Shown: positions 1-13,816 of the stretch, piece after piece
Layout of the letters: each line of letters starts with the position of its first letter
Numbering within the stretch: the first letter of the stretch is position 1
NCBI GenBank assembly: GCA_028641055.1
Contig: CM054063.1
Coordinates: 45,744,828-45,808,827 of the forward strand
Reading direction: 5' to 3'
From: Alopecurus myosuroides
Taxonomy: Eukaryota; Streptophyta; Magnoliopsida; Poales; Poaceae
Length of the DNA stretch: 64,000 bases
Program-made: the position numbers and the translations under genes
Notes under the pieces: model-generated
Told to the model about the DNA's origin: nothing
Seen by the model: the letters and a program-made list of their open reading frames with translations, nothing else
Databases searched by the model: none

Positions 1-3000
1 TGATTTTCACACACAAAAGTACTAACATGCTAGTGACACACTCAAATCACAACTCAAACATGTATTAATAATCTACACATGCTAGGAAGCAATTTTTATA
101 ACAAAAACAAAGTAACACAACAATTTACAAAGACATGACAATAATAGACAGAAAAGGGCTATTTACTAAATAATCCACCAAGCCTATTTTGTAACTCCTA
201 AAATCACGAAAATCTAGTATAAGGTGATCCTAGTCATTAGCAAACCAACATAATTGGATTCACATAAAAAAGGATCACCAATAAAATTAAATAAATCACA
301 GAAGTGCTCTCTGGCCAAAAACTAACATGCATTTCTTTTTCATATCACAACTCAGGTAAACACAAGGCCAACTGCCACAGATAGACATTATCAAGGGCTA
401 CTCAGAAAAGTTTAGTTTGCAATATTTAGACACTTAAAACTCAAGTTATGATTTAAAAGGTGAAACAGAGTGATTCTGCCATTTATTTTATTTCTCCTAA
501 AGTATACCACAAAATACAGATATACAAGTTGTAGATGGTTAAGAATTTGTAGATCTAGTACTGTGATTTTTTGTTTTGTCAAGATTCACTTATTAGCATT
601 TTTATTTTGATTTAAAGTAAGGCACCAGAAAACAGATGTGCAGAAAAAGTGATTAACCTGCAGAAAAAAAAGATGGGCCAGATCTACGGAAATCTGGGCC
701 AATGAGAGGCAGGACGGATCTGGGCGGAACAGTGCCGCACTGAGTTGGGCCGGCCCATGGATAATTTTCTCCCGCGCATGGGAAAAAATGCCTGGAGGAG
801 TGGTTTTGAGCTTTGCTGTTGGATCTCGATCCAACGGCCAGGAATAGATATGGTCGGGCCAATCGCCGATGATCAAAAACTGCGGCTGTGTCCGCACCGG
901 CCACCGCAGCGGAGGGTGGAGCTCGCCACCGAGGTCTCCCGTGGGCGCCTGGATGCACGGCAAGCAGCATGAGCTCCAAGGAGACGAGCCTGAGCCGATG
1001 CTTTCATCGGTAAGCGCACGGGATGCCTCTAGGAAGGAATTCCGCGAGGCCCCGTGGCCGGTGACCTCGGTCGAGGATGGCGACGAACCTGCGAGGGAAT
1101 ATAATGCAAACCGAGATGTATCAACGTCATATAGGAGCAATAGGGGTCTAGGGAAAGAGAAGGTACGAGGAACCATACGCAGGGATGGCTTGAATCGACG
1201 TCGCGACGGGGTGCTCACCGGCGGTGAGTTCATGCACGATGCCATCAATTTATAGTGCGAGGGAGGGTGATTTTGCACTGGAGGTCGATTGGGATGGAGA
1301 GGAGGCGATTTGACAACGTCTCATCGGAGTACAAGGCTCGGAGAGGGTTCACATCGGAGAACCGCGCCCGGCGTCCATGGTGAGCTCGAACATGCTTGCT
1401 CGAGCAAGAGAGTTCGAGCTTGGCCATGTCTAGGGGTGTGAGTACGATGAGGAGATCCCGGAGGAAGAGGAAATCGAGGGAAAGATGGTCCATGGAGGAG
1501 GAGAGGTCAGTGATCTTGGTGCTCACCCGTAGGTGTTCGACAGGAAAATGAGGGAGAATGAGAGAGATAGAGGAAATGGAGTTCACGGACGCTCTCTAGG
1601 GAACCTCGTGAAGCTAGTAGACAATGTGGTTTCGACAGATGGAGGCATTGCTCGGCCAGCTCGGCCAGCATTGACATGCAAGGCTTACCACCTTGTGATA
1701 ACCAAGTAGAAAAGGACAATGATGAGCCAGGGGTGATTCACATGTGAGTCCAGGTGACAAGGAGTTCCAGGAAGCAAGGGGACAGAAAATGGAGTGAGGA
1801 AGGTTAAAAAAAATGAGTTCTTGGTTTTCACCAGAAGGTGTTTGTGCTAGATTTCTTCAAAATTTTGAATATAAAACATGTCTAGAAGATAGAGGATGGA
1901 AAACTGAGCTTATTAGTGGTGTTCTCAAATTATTCTGAAAACATTCTTCTCACAAATTTTTGTAATTTCAAAAAGGCAGAAACTGTTTTTAAATGTTTTC
2001 TTCAAACTTTTCATAACAACTTGCAAATGTTTTTGTATAAATAAGTCCCAAATCACCATAGTCATGTTGGGTAATTTTTCCAAGATTTTAGAAAATACTT
2101 TTATTCACAAAATATTTTAAAGTCCATTTCTGGATTTTTGGAAAATGGAAAATAATAAATAGTAAAATGTCTTTAAAACAAATACTTTTGAGTTGCTATG
2201 AGGGATTATATAATATGGGTCTCAAAAGTGATTTTTAATGAACAACTCTTTTGAAAATATTGGAGGCACCAAGTGGAAAACGGCGAAAACAGGGGTTTAT
2301 TTAATAGACTAAAAACCATGAGAGATGAATAATCAAATGGCCATTGAAAAATAAATGGACCACGTGGATATGATGTATAGGCCATGGAGATTACAAGGGT
2401 AGGTTCATTGGGCCTGAAAACAATAAGGAGTGATTTGGAGTAACATGGACAAAGTACTTCATAATAAAGGAGATATGATCGTTATTTTGGGGATGCCTCC
2501 AAAAGGACTTTGAAAGATGATACCAAAGAGTTTAAATATCCAAAATAAAAACTTTTATGGATAGCATAGATATAGACAATGAGATGTATGATGGTGCATT
2601 GATAATCAGCTCAGGATTTGCCATAGAAACATGTCTCTAAAGTTGGAAGTCTTTAATAGAAAAACAAAGATGTAATATAATTATGATGGAATATGATGTT
2701 GATGTTTGATCTAGTTATTACTAGGTTTTATTCTCTTCAAAACCACACACAAACATAGGAAACCCAATATAATCACTTCAATGCAAAGGTGAGGGAATAT
2801 AACACACAAAGCAGGGAAAATAACAAGACACACAAGATCACTCAAACAACTGAGTTCTTCAATTAAATTTCCAGGTGTTTTTCTCAAGTGTTAATCTTAG
2901 GTAGTGATCAAGACATACCATAACAAGAGGATTTTGTTAAGGTGTTCAGCTCAAAAGTTGTTATTTCCACAAGAATATAATTGAGGTAAAACACAGGGGT

Positions 3001-3453
3001 AACATAGTCTCCTCTTATTGTTTTTGCAAAAGAAGGAAGTGAGAATGAGTTTTTGAAATACTTGCAAAAACATCTTGGTTGAAAATAGGTTGGAGATGAT
3101 TAGATCCAAAATACTTTTCATATAGTTTTGGAAATTATCTTTTGTCTTCTCAAACTTGGCCTTTGGGTTTCTTCTAAAATCAAAACATTTTCAAAAAGGT
3201 TTTTGCCAAAAGAGGGTGATAGATGAAGGTGATAAGTTTTCTCGTCATGACTTGATCACAAGGTTTATGTTTTAAGAAAGTTATGATCAATGGTTTTAAT
3301 GTCAGGTGTTAACAAACACAAACACAAACACATACAGCAAGCAAATAGAAATGAAAACACAAGCATAAGTCATATCAAAAAGTTTTTGTTGGCCCTGATT
3401 TTTGGGTTATTGGAAACAAGTTTTTCCTGTCTTCCAAAAATTTGGCTGTTACA
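1..3453 (-). repeat. Partial long LTR (TGTAACA-type), minus orientation
   Basis: An AT-rich stretch with a GC-rich core (about 650-1750) ends at 3453 in TGTTACA, directly against gag-coding sequence. Its last 60 bases have the same build as the end of the 4.7-kb LTR at 42253-46975 (a CCCTGATTTTTG-like motif, a CCAAAAAT motif, then TGTTACA). I infer a related LTR in minus orientation that begins left of the window. The GC-rich core probably holds its promoter and leader. Open frames here are short and mutually overlapping and show no known domain. No target duplication can be checked because the other end is outside. Confidence 0.5.
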
Positions 3454-5081
3454 TTTTTCTTCAAGAAACCTTCTGGATTTAGTAGCTGGAGGAACTTTTA
3501 TGTCCATTACTTTGGGGCAGCAACAAATCTTCTTGATGATATGATGGTAAATTATTCTGAATGGTGCACTCGCAGAGCTACAACTGGTAAGAAGGTAAAA
3601 TCTGTTGAAGAAACCTCCTCTTTGAGTGATAGACTTGATGCTATTATGTCTATGCTTGTGAATGACCATGCTCCTATTGATCCAAACAATGTCCCTTTAG
3701 CCTCTTTGGTTGCTCAAGAAGAGCATGTTGATGTGATCCTTATTAAAAATAATAATTTCAACACCAATGCTTATAGGAATAATTTTGGTAGCAACAATTA
3801 TAAGCCATATCCTTCTAATAGTGGTAATGATGATAGAACTGGAATGTCTAATGAAATAATTTCATAAGTTGAAAGAGCCACTAAAGAATTTATTCAAAAG
3901 CAATATGAGCAAAATAAACTATTTAGTAAGACCATGGAGGAACAATCTGTTATGCTAGGAAATATCAGCTATCAACTTGAGAGCTTAAATAGAGAAATAT
4001 CTGGTTTGCAAGTTAAAATTGCTCATGCTGAAACTTCTGTTTCATCCATGTCTAAAGCTCAATATTCTTTGATCAATAGAATGACTGCTAAAACTGAAAC
4101 CATAGATGAGAATCCTTTTGCCGCTACAAATGCCATCCAAATTCGAATTTATGATAATGTTAGGATGTTAGCTGAATTGCATGCTAGATGGGAAAAAGAA
4201 GATGAAATAGCTAGAGAGAATAATATAACTAATGTTTGCACCATTACCAACACTATTAAAACTGAAGCTTCTAATGCTAGTAAACCTTCTACTATCAATG
4301 GTAAAATAATTGGTGTTGGCAATACTCCCACTTCAGCTATTAAAAATGTAAAACTGCCTGAAACTGCTAAGAATGTTCCTGATAAAAGTGTTGAAATTTT
4401 TAGAAACATGGGAGACAATGGTCCCATTACCTTAGATAAAAATGGTCTTTACTTTTATGATTGCAACATAACTGAAGTGATTAAGTTCCTACAAAAGCTT
4501 GCTAGTTGTCCTGATGCTAGTACTATGAATATGGCTTTCACAAAACATATTACAAATGCTCTCATGCAAATTAGAGAGGATGAATTAAGATGTGAAGCCT
4601 CTATCCCTAGGAAGCTTGATGATGGTTGGGAACCCATCATTAAAATGAAAGTGAATGATTTTCATTGCAATGTTCTATGTGATCTTGGTGCTGGTATCTC
4701 TGTTATGCCCAAGAAACTTTATGATATTCTTGATTACCACCTTTGGAGCACTGTTATTTGGATATTCGTCTTATTGATAATGTTAGAAAGAAAACTTTGG
4801 GGAGAATTGACAATGTTTTTATCATGGTTAATAATAATCTTGTCCCCGTTGATTTTGATGTTATGAATATGGAATGCAATGCTTCTTGTCCAATTGTTTT
4901 GGGAAGACCTTTTCTTAGAACTGTTGGTGTTGTTATTGATATGAAAGAGGGCAATATTAAATTTCAATTCCCACTCAAGAAAGGTATGGAACACTTTCCT
5001 AGAAAGAGAATGAATTTGACTTTTGATTCTATTATTCAAACAAATTACAATTTGGATGCTTCCTCACTTGAAAACACTTGA
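3454..5081 (+). pseudogene. Athila-type retrotransposon gag-protease remnant
   Basis: This is the 3' part of a Ty3/gypsy (Athila lineage) gag plus an aspartic-protease-like domain. The first segment, to 3867, resembles Athila gag C-termini and includes a stretch rich in Asn, Tyr and Phe. An in-frame TAA at 3865-3867 interrupts it, and the same frame continues to 4866 through a heptad-like region (about 3934-4080). The protease-like segment at about 4650-5060 shows CDLGAGISVMPKK, a D-[ST]-G-A-like active site with Leu where Ser or Thr is usual, and later VLGRPFLRT. A frameshift near 4740 splits this domain. Upstream gag sequence is lost where the LTR at 1-3453 abuts. No RT or integrase follows, so the element could not have been autonomous as seen here. 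Confidence 0.72.
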
Positions 5082-7684
5082 ATCCACTTTTCTAGGCCTA
5101 GCTAAAAGGCGTTAAAGAAAAGCACTTCTTGTGAGATAACCCATGGTTTTATTTTTTGCTTTGTTTTTCTCTGTTCTATTTGAGTCAAGGGATTGTATAC
5201 TTCTGTAGAAACTCCTTTTTATCTTTATTTTCATGTTTTAGATGTGCCAAGTAAAGTTTCTGATGGAAGTTGGAGTTGGTTTTGGATTTCTGCGCGGGAC
5301 ACAAATTTATGTTGTCCACCGTAAAAAATCGTATAGAATCCAAAAAGATCAGAATGATCTGATTTTTTTTTGCTTATTCCTCAGCTAATCACTAAAAATT
5401 TTATTTTTTAAGTTTTTCGATCTGAGCAACATAAGTGCCCCGAAAAAAATCGTCTTTACAGATTGTTCGGGTTTTGGCAGATTCTGCCATTTTTCTTGCA
5501 TTTGCTCTTTTATGATGTCAGGTGGATTTCTTTGCTTCACGAAACATCAGCGGCTATAGATAATGTTCAAAATTATCAATAGCACTTGTTCCCATTCATA
5601 ACCCATTAATTATTGTTTGTTGCACTAACCCTCTAATGTGAATTACTCTTTGAGTGTGGTGAGAAGGAAGTTTTCAAGGGTCAAGAGAAGAGGGTGATAT
5701 AATGTGATCAAGAAGAGTGCAAGGTAAAAACTTGGGGATGTCCTCGTGGTTCATCCCATCAAATGCTAAGAATCCTTTATCATCTAAGCTTGGGGATGCC
5801 CAAGGCATCCCCTTCTTCATCAACAATTTATCAGGTCACTTCTAGTGAAACTATATTTTTATTCGGTCACATCATATGAAGTTTACTTGGAGGGTCTGTT
5901 TGTTTTTCTTTTGTTTTCCTTTCTGAAATAATATAGTTGAACCCTAGAATTCTTTGTGTTGGAGAGAGACACGCTCCGCTTTTTCGTTTGAATACTTCTT
6001 ATGCTCGTATTCTTAGTATTTCTTCTAGTTGCTGCAAAATCCGTGTTTAGCTGCTGTTTTTCTTGCATATCTTATTTAGAGTTGTTAGTTTGAGTAGAGT
6101 TGTGTTACTACTCTCTTGTTTTATTTCTGCATCTCTTGGAGAGTTTTTGTTTATTATGAAACACTTGGTGTTGGAAAGCAGTAGTACAGTTTTCGTGATT
6201 ATAACGGTGCAAATAGAAGCTTGTTTAGACTATGGCTAGACTTTTTCATGTCATGCTAGATGTTATTTTAATTCTAAAGCCTAGTGGTTATTTTTGTGGC
6301 ATGATTTTTCTCAAATATCTGAGAGTGTTTAATGTTCCTTAGAAAGAATCATGAGTTGTCCTTGTCATTTTGAAGCATAAATTTGTGGTGTTCTCCTTTG
6401 AATGTTTTTTTTGGTTGACTAGGCGCATGCTCACACCATATTTGTGGCTACGAACCATTCACTTATAGCCTCTATGATCATTTAGTTTTTGAACTTCTAG
6501 TACCACTTATGGTTTGATTAATGATGTTTTTGTCGCTATGCATGATTATGGCCATTATTGCTCTCTTGATTTGTCGCTCCCAGTCTTTTGCTAGCCTCCA
6601 CCTGTACTGAGTATGAGCTCTACTCATGCATAAACCTCCCAAAAACCAAAGTTTTCCAAATGTGTCCACCATACCTACCTGCATGTGGTATTTAACTGTC
6701 ACTCCAAAGTAAATTGCTCATGTGTTACCTTTAAAACCTTCAAAATTACTCCTGTTTTGTGCTCCTGTTTTAGCTCATGAGGACGTAAATAGAGAATCTT
6801 TATCTCACTTATTGATTGGACTTTCACACACTGGACTAGTGGCTTCATCCGCTTATCCAATTGATAGAAGAGATCACAGTGGGCGCCCAGCCCCAAAGTA
6901 ATACAACAAATTCTCTTCACTATTTTTGCCCCTGATTTATCAGTCAAAGCATAATTGTGTAAATAAAAGAGAAAGAGGGATGACCTTCTACCCAGATGCG
7001 TCCTTCTATGGGAGCCGCTCTTGTGAAGTCTAGTTGGCTTTTGACGTACTGTATTTTTTATTTATCATTCATTGACATAAGCATACACCTCTCTAAAAAA
7101 TGTTTTTAATACCTCTATTTAACAAAATAAAAGCTCTAGCACATGAGTGATCCATGCTTCCCTCTGCGAAGGGCCTTTCTTTTACTTTTATGTCGAGTCT
7201 CCATCTTCTAACTTTATGCGCAGTTGAGAGAGAATGGTTGCCATTCTGAGTTTAATGTGCATTTGTCCCAAAAACGTTATTAATTGATTCATGATGTGTT
7301 ATTGTTTGTTCTCAAATTATTTGTTCTAGTCTTCCTCATGAACTTTGAAGGTGTCCTAGCATTTATGTTTTTCCCCACTCTTAAGGACAAGCAAAATATC
7401 ACTTTGCCATGTTATCTCTATGCTTCAAACAAACGTATATCTTTCGAGTGCATTATTATTCATGATCTTTTATTTGCGTTACTTCTCATGATGCAAGGTG
7501 ATTTCTACGCTTTATTGTTAAAATTTTATTTATCATGCTTGTGTTTAAAGTACTTTGATATCAGCTTACATATGATTTTACATTATTGATGATCAAGTTT
7601 ATGTTGGTAGCATGTCATCTCAGAAATTATGCGTTTTTATCGTTTACCTACTCGAGGACGAGTAGGAACTAAGCTTGGGGATGT
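5082..7684 (+). other. Non-coding internal tail of the Athila-type element
   Basis: No supported gene. The segment starts just after CTAGCTAAAAGGCGTTAA near 5098 and runs to the polypurine-like AAGCTTGGGGATG before the 3' LTR. Almost the whole tail recurs at about 51570-54254 in the second Athila-type element (same start, same AAGCACTTCTTG and ACTCGAGGACGAGTAGGAAC motifs). It therefore behaves as a family-conserved non-coding module. Short frames inside it differ between the two copies, so I do not call them genes. Confidence 0.7.
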
Positions 7685-9266
7685 TGATACGTCATAAACG
7701 TATCCTTAATTTCTGATGTTCCATGTTGTTTTCATGTTATTTCCTACATGTTTTCTATACGCTTTATGTCATTTTTATCGATTTCCAGGACTAACCTATT
7801 GACAAGATGCCACAGAGCCAGTTCCCCTTTTTTGTTGGTTTTAGTTTCAGAAAGTTGTTCTGGAAATATTCTCGGAATAGGAAAATTCGAAGCCCGGAAG
7901 TCTTAGAATTCTCGAAGGTTCCACGTAGTCCCGAAGAGGACCGGAGGGGGGCCACAGGGGGGCACACCATAGGGCGGCGCGCCCCCTGGCCGCGCCTGGG
8001 GGTGGTGTGGCCCCTCGGGAATCCATCGCCCTTTCGCCTATTTATTCCCCCCGATACGTCAACCCTAAAAATATACCACTTTTTCCCGAGAAACACCCAA
8101 GGCCGCCGTCATCGTCAACCCGAGATCGGGAGGGTTCTGGAGCTCACCCCGGCACCCTGCCGGGAGGAGAATTCATCACCGGAGGGGTCTACACCACCAT
8201 GCCCGCCTCCGGAGTGATGCGTGAGTAGTTCATCCCTGGACTACAGGTCCATAGCAGTAGCTAGATGGTTGTACTCTCCACCTTATGCCTCATGTTTAGA
8301 TCTCGTGAACTGTCTCACATGATCGAGATCATCTATTTGTAATGCTACATGTTGTGTTTGCTGGGATCCGATGATTATTGAATGCTATGTCTGTTGATTA
8401 TCAATCTATCATGTTATCTTCATGTATATATTATTTACTTATTTATGATCTTGCATGCTCTCCGTTGTTAGTAGATGCTCTAGCCAAGTAGATGCTAGTG
8501 ACTCCAAGAGGGAGTATTTATGCTCGATAGTGAGTTCATGCCTCCTTTGCATCTGTGCTCGAGTGACAGAAACGTGATGGATGGAGGATGTGTTGTTGCC
8601 ATTAGGGAGAAAACAACAATGTTTACTTCGTTTACATTACACACTTTTTTTTACCGCGATTATCCGTTTCTTGCAACTTAATACCTAACGTTTGTTCGGA
8701 TGATATTCGAAGGGTGGATTATTAGTCATAGATGCAATTGGATGACGATCAATTTTTTTTTTGTAATGCCCGCATGAATCTCATAGTAATATTTATGTCA
8801 TGCATGTTCTTTATCTGTCAACTGCCCAGCTGTAATTTGTTCACCACGCATGTTAGCTATCTTTTATGGAGAGACGCCTCTAGTGAACTATGGACCCAGG
8901 TCCATTTTCTCATTCTGATAATACACACACTGCTTCCACTGTTTTCACATTGCTGCTATTGTTTTTATACTGTTCTCATACTGTTTTCCATACCATACAT
9001 TTAACCTCTTTGTTATCAGCAAAACCGGTGAGATTGGCAACCTCACTGCTTCGTTGGGGCAAAGTGAATTGTTTGTGTTGTGTATGTTACACGTTGATGT
9101 TGAACCGGTAGTGCACCCTGCCATCTCAGCTGTATCAACCTTCTGAGTTACTCTTTCCTCCTACTGGTCGATTCAATCTTGGTTTCCTTTTGAGGGAAAC
9201 TTGCTAATGTGCTCTTCGTACATCCCTCTTGGGGTCTCCCAACGAACATGTGTTACATGCGCATCA
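7685..9266 (+). repeat. 3' LTR of the left Athila-type element
   Basis: Begins TGATACGTCATAAACG right after a purine-rich tract and ends GCGCATCA; length about 1.58 kb. The first 400 or so bases closely match the LTRs at 48584 and 54255. The middle diverges strongly from the 48584 copy, and the last 80 bases are again of the same type (GGGAAACTTGCT motif). No primer-binding site follows, so this is a 3' LTR. The 5' LTR and target duplication lie outside or are lost. Confidence 0.75.
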
Positions 9267-10072
9267 CCCCAACCTTAGATTCTCTGTGACCCTCCTCGTA
9301 CATCCATGCTCATTAATTCAAAATACAGCCGTGGAATAGATAATTACTCCAGGAGAACTAACCGCATAGTTTTCAAATGTGATCTTATTTCGTGTTGTCC
9401 AAATAGCCCAACACAAAGAAGCGAGAATGACAATATACAACTTTTCTTCACCAGGAAGAAAAGAATAGAACCAAACCCAACTTTATCAAACATTTTTTTG
9501 GTATATTGTCAGCTCACATGCAATGCCCCCCACACCAGTTTTACACTACTGCAAGAAAAAAGCATGTGCAGAGACAACTCTACTTCACCACAAAAGGAAC
9601 AATTCAGGCAACCTGTCCATTTTCTTTTTTCCCTCAAATTACTGCTCGACATAATAACATCCTGACACAACTGTCACGGGAAAAAAATTATATTCAAAGG
9701 AATTTTTGCTTTCCATATGAACTTATTATTTGGACTTGAGATCTCTTTTTCTAGCCACTTATACATAGATGCAGTAGACAATTTCAGAATTATCTGTTAG
9801 GATTCAATTTCCAATATATTTCATCATGTTCTAAAGAAGTAGGATGATTCCTCACTGCACATTTGATCTCTTTCGGTTGTCTTATCAAGTCACCAAACAA
9901 CCTTCTTCTAAAAGGTATATTACATTCAGGAGCAACCACATCTTCAAAAGTTGTATTTTAGACCCGAGATATGTCAAACCGAATAGGATATTTGTTACAC
10001 AGGGCATCCCCTTCCATCTAGGGGTCTTTCCAAAATCGACAAATGTTACCTCTTTTTACCATCACTCCCCTA

Positions 10073-10137
<65 letters not shown>

Positions 10138-12880
10138 AATCTTTCACCTTTAAGATATTTTTCCAACAGGAGGAGTCAGTAACCCTAGATTTGGTATTCT
10201 CCACCGTCTTATTTCTCATATACCTTGCTTTCACTATTTTCTGTCATTGGCCTTCTTGCTTTTCCAACTTCCACCGCCATTTGCATAACAAACTAATATT
10301 TTATTTATGTAAATCCTTAACTCCTATACCCTCTTTTTCTTTAGATCGGCAAATTCTCTTCCATTTATCCATATGACACGCCTTCGTTTTCCTCTTTCCC
10401 ACCCAAAATAAACGACGACGATGCTCATCCATTTTCTCAATTGTAGTTTTATTTAGCATATACACCGACATATAATACAAAGGATTCCCCAAAAGGCTAC
10501 CATCCAGGGAGTTAAACGAGTTCCCGAGGAAGCAGAATCACACACCCAAGCATCCAACTTCTTAATTAACCTTGCACCTAGGAAATCAAGTTGATACTTT
10601 TCAGACGAGAAAAGTGTCAGACATCCCAAGATACCTAAGGGGGATCTGACCAACTTGACAGTTCAAAAGGTCAGAATAATTTTTGGCCACAACATTATCC
10701 CCACCAATCATGAACACCTAACCTTTTTCAAATTTTATTTTAAGATCTGACGTTAACTCAAACATATATAGGAGAATTTTCAAATTGACAACTTTTTCCA
10801 AATCATGTTCGATACATAAAACAGTATCGTCTGCGTAGTGTAGGATAACTACCCTATTTTCCGTAAGATCGGGAGCAAAGCCAATCACCAGCCCATTTTT
10901 TTGTGCATACAACACCACTTTTGTTAAAATTTATGCCGCTAAATTAAACAATGTAGGAGACATAGGATCCCCTTGTCAACCCCCTTTTGTACTTTGAAAG
11001 TATGGTACAATTGAGTTGTTCAGTTTTACGCTCATTGCACTGTTCATTAGAATATTCTTAGTCCACCCACACCATTTTTCTGAAAAACCTTTAGCCTTAT
11101 GGCACTTCCCAGTTCACGTTATGATAGGACTTTTCCAAATCTAGTTTTAATATTACCCCGCCTTTTTTCTTCACATGAACATGATGCATCAACTCAAGCA
11201 AGGAAAAAAACCCCATCCAGAATATTTTGACCTTTTATAAACGCATTTTGTTGCACACTGAAAAAATTATCAAACACCAGCATCATCCTAAGAGACAAAA
11301 CTTTTGTAATTAACTTGAAAATACAACAAATCAAGAAAATGGGACAAAATTGTTGAATTCTGTTAGCTTCAGAAATTTTAGGCAGCACTATAATAATCGC
11401 ATAGTTTAGGCTAAACACATCAAGTGTACCCACATAAAAATGACTAAATAAGCAAATTATATCATTTCTTAGAATGTCCCAACAATGTTGGTAAAATTCC
11501 ATCGGAATGTTATCAGGTCTAGAGGCTTTATTAATCTCCATAGAGAATAAGACATTTTTTAACTTCTTCCATCGAAAAAGGTCTAACCAAGTTATCATTT
11601 TCATCCCTATTAAGTTTTTCATTCTCACTCCAGAGGTCATCTGCCATACCAAATAAGTTTCCAAGTGCAGGACCAAACAGTTCTTTTATAATACTTGGTT
11701 GCATGCTCCAACAAATTAGTTGTACCTTCAATAGTCACCCCCCATTTTTTTAAATAATTGAACATGGATTTTCCTTTTCCTCCCATTTGCAATTCTATGA
11801 AAATATGTCGTGTTAAGATCTCCTTCCAGCAACCATTTCCCATGAGATCTTTGATACCAATAAAAATCCTCCTCATTATACATCTTATAAAGTTCCACTT
11901 GAATGTGAAATCTACAAGTTTGCCTCTTAGGAGACAACACTTCCTTTTCCTCCAAAGTCTCAATTTTTTGTAACTCATTTTTAAACTCTTGTTTCCTTTT
12001 ATTATTATGGCCAAACACATTAGACCCCCAACCTTTAAGACATTTCTTAATTCTTTTAAGCTTGATATTAAAAATCAATAGGATCTCTACTATTCACATG
12101 ATTCTCCCAAATCTATTTCATAATATCATGAAAATCTTGTCGTTTAACCAGAAGTATCAAATTTGAGTTCTTTATTCCCTCCCACCATTTGATTTTCCCT
12201 AGAATCAACAATTAGTAAATTACGATCAGATTGGTCCCTCGCAACTTTGTTCACAAAAACCAAAGGAAACATGGCTTCCCAATAAGGGGACATCAAGACT
12301 CTATCCAACTTTGCTAGAGTAGAATTTGTTCCTATTATTCGACCAAGTATATACACCCTTTCATATCAATTTCTCTAAGCGCTAGAGCATGAATAAGGGT
12401 ATTAAACAAATCAGAACAATGTGAAAGAATATAAGGTTTATTTTTCTCCACACAACTTCTAATAGTATTGAAGTCTCCTCCTAGTGTATAAGGCCCATCA
12501 TTAGAATTAGAAAAATAAGCCATCTCTGCCAAAAAAAACCAGGTTTTCTCCTCATGTGGTGGTCCATAAACCACTATCATTGACCATCTGCACTTCTTTT
12601 TTACATCCCACAAATTCATTAGGAGCATAAACTCACCAGTTTTCATAGTTTCCAGACCTAAAGTTTCATATCTAGCACCACACAAGATACCACCTGATTT
12701 ACCCATAGAGGGTATCCATTTCTATACAAAGGAATCAATAGGGTCAATCTTTCTAAAATATATAGGAGTATGCTTTTTTCCCATTATTTCTTGCAATCCA
12801 ATAAAGTCCACTTTACAATACTAAATAATATCAGTAAGAAAAATTGATATCCCTTTCTTTTTCCACCCTCTCATATTCCT
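9267..12880 (-). pseudogene. L1-type LINE ORF2 (endonuclease-reverse transcriptase), broken
   Basis: Read on the minus strand, the pieces fall in L1 order. An APE-type endonuclease segment is at 12706-12120 (VYGPPHEEKTW, then LGGDFNTIR). Reverse-transcriptase segments are at 12078-11194 (NKASRPDNIPMEF, FIKGQNILDG) and 10918-10718 (LHYADDTV, the catalytic YADD box). The C-terminal region near 10492-10301 matches the RRRLFWVGK...GIGVKDL pattern that precedes the zf-RVT domain. Several stops and frameshifts separate them, so no complete ORF2 survives. The 3' end, toward 9300, shows no clear poly(A) tail and abuts the Athila LTR. ORF1 of the same element continues at 13146-13816 and 24465-25640. 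Confidence 0.8.
10075..10137. repeat. (CA)n(TA)n microsatellite
   Basis: An uninterrupted run of about twenty CA dinucleotides is followed by about ten TA dinucleotides, lying inside the LINE remnant. Likely length-variable between accessions. Confidence 0.95.
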
Positions 12881-13145
12881 TATTGCATCTATCATTGAAA
12901 TATATCAGGGATATTTCTTTTCCTACCACTTCTTCCGGGAGGCAGCGAAGAACTCGTAGCAGGACCTTGACTTATATTCATCGTCCTAAACACTGAAACC
13001 ATTTTACTTCTGTAATTCTTTTTTAGACTTTCTAGATTGAACTAAGGTAAAATTCTCTTCCTCATCAACAGAGTTATGCCACATTAGACTAAGAGGACTA
13101 GAGTAACCACTACTATGATCTACCACAAGTGGTGATGATAAATTA

Positions 13146-13816
13146 TTATTTTGTTCTTTTTTTTCTAGAACCTTCCAACTCATTTAACAAGTTAATATAT
13201 TGAAAGTTATCATTTGGAACAAGAATTACCATTAAATAAGCTCTATGCATAATCTCCACATTCGGCGGAATAGCAAAATAATTCTCATGCACATGATTAT
13301 TTGGGGTTCTCAAACATGTACCTGACAAATCTATATTCTTGGATACCGCCGCTGCTTGCTCCAGCACATCTCCCATCTTCTGTTGTTGGTTCCTTGACGA
13401 AATCCTGATGCCCTCCTCCATAATACACCCGACCTCCTCCCTGTAAGTCTCCTCTTTGACCACCCCATCACCACGCTCCTCGGGAGATTGCACCACATAC
13501 CTCGGAGACCCAACAGGAGGTGAACATAAATCGTGTTCAACCTCGGTTACTGTTATGTCATTCTTGTTGTTATTTTTCTCAGGACACACTACAACAACAT
13601 AAGACTTTTCCATATTTATTTTACTATTTTCAAGCATCGTTGGTTCTTTAGAAACCACTGGTGTTACTGGAGTCTGAACACGTGTTGTTTAAGCCCTTCT
13701 ATATTTCCCACATTTTGTTTTACATGAGCAACATGGGACATCCTTTTTTTATTCATCTTACTCAAGGAATCTAGATCTCTCCCATCATTTTTACCAGGAA
13801 TAGTAACCAGCAAAGG
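13146..13816 (-). pseudogene. LINE ORF1, 3' part (left of the Tat insertion)
   Basis: A 170-codon frame at 13658-13146 on the minus strand is the C-terminal part of the LINE's first ORF. It is low in recognisable domains, with basic and acidic patches and a terminal SRKKRTK. It sits between the endonuclease region and the Tat element that split ORF1. Assignment is by position and strand; the sequence alone is not diagnostic. Confidence 0.5.

Noticed and set aside
586..1719. Overlapping frames of up to 230 codons on both strands near the left edge
   Set aside because: They sit in the GC-rich core of a long LTR, have no recognisable domain and overlap each other; composition explains them.
10075..10137. 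Repeat array as a CRISPR or regulatory array
   Set aside because: It is a plain CA/TA microsatellite without spacers, in a eukaryotic LINE.
9306..10376. Plus-strand frames of 119 and 112 codons
   Set aside because: They are antisense to the C-terminal part of the LINE reverse transcriptase and contain the microsatellite.
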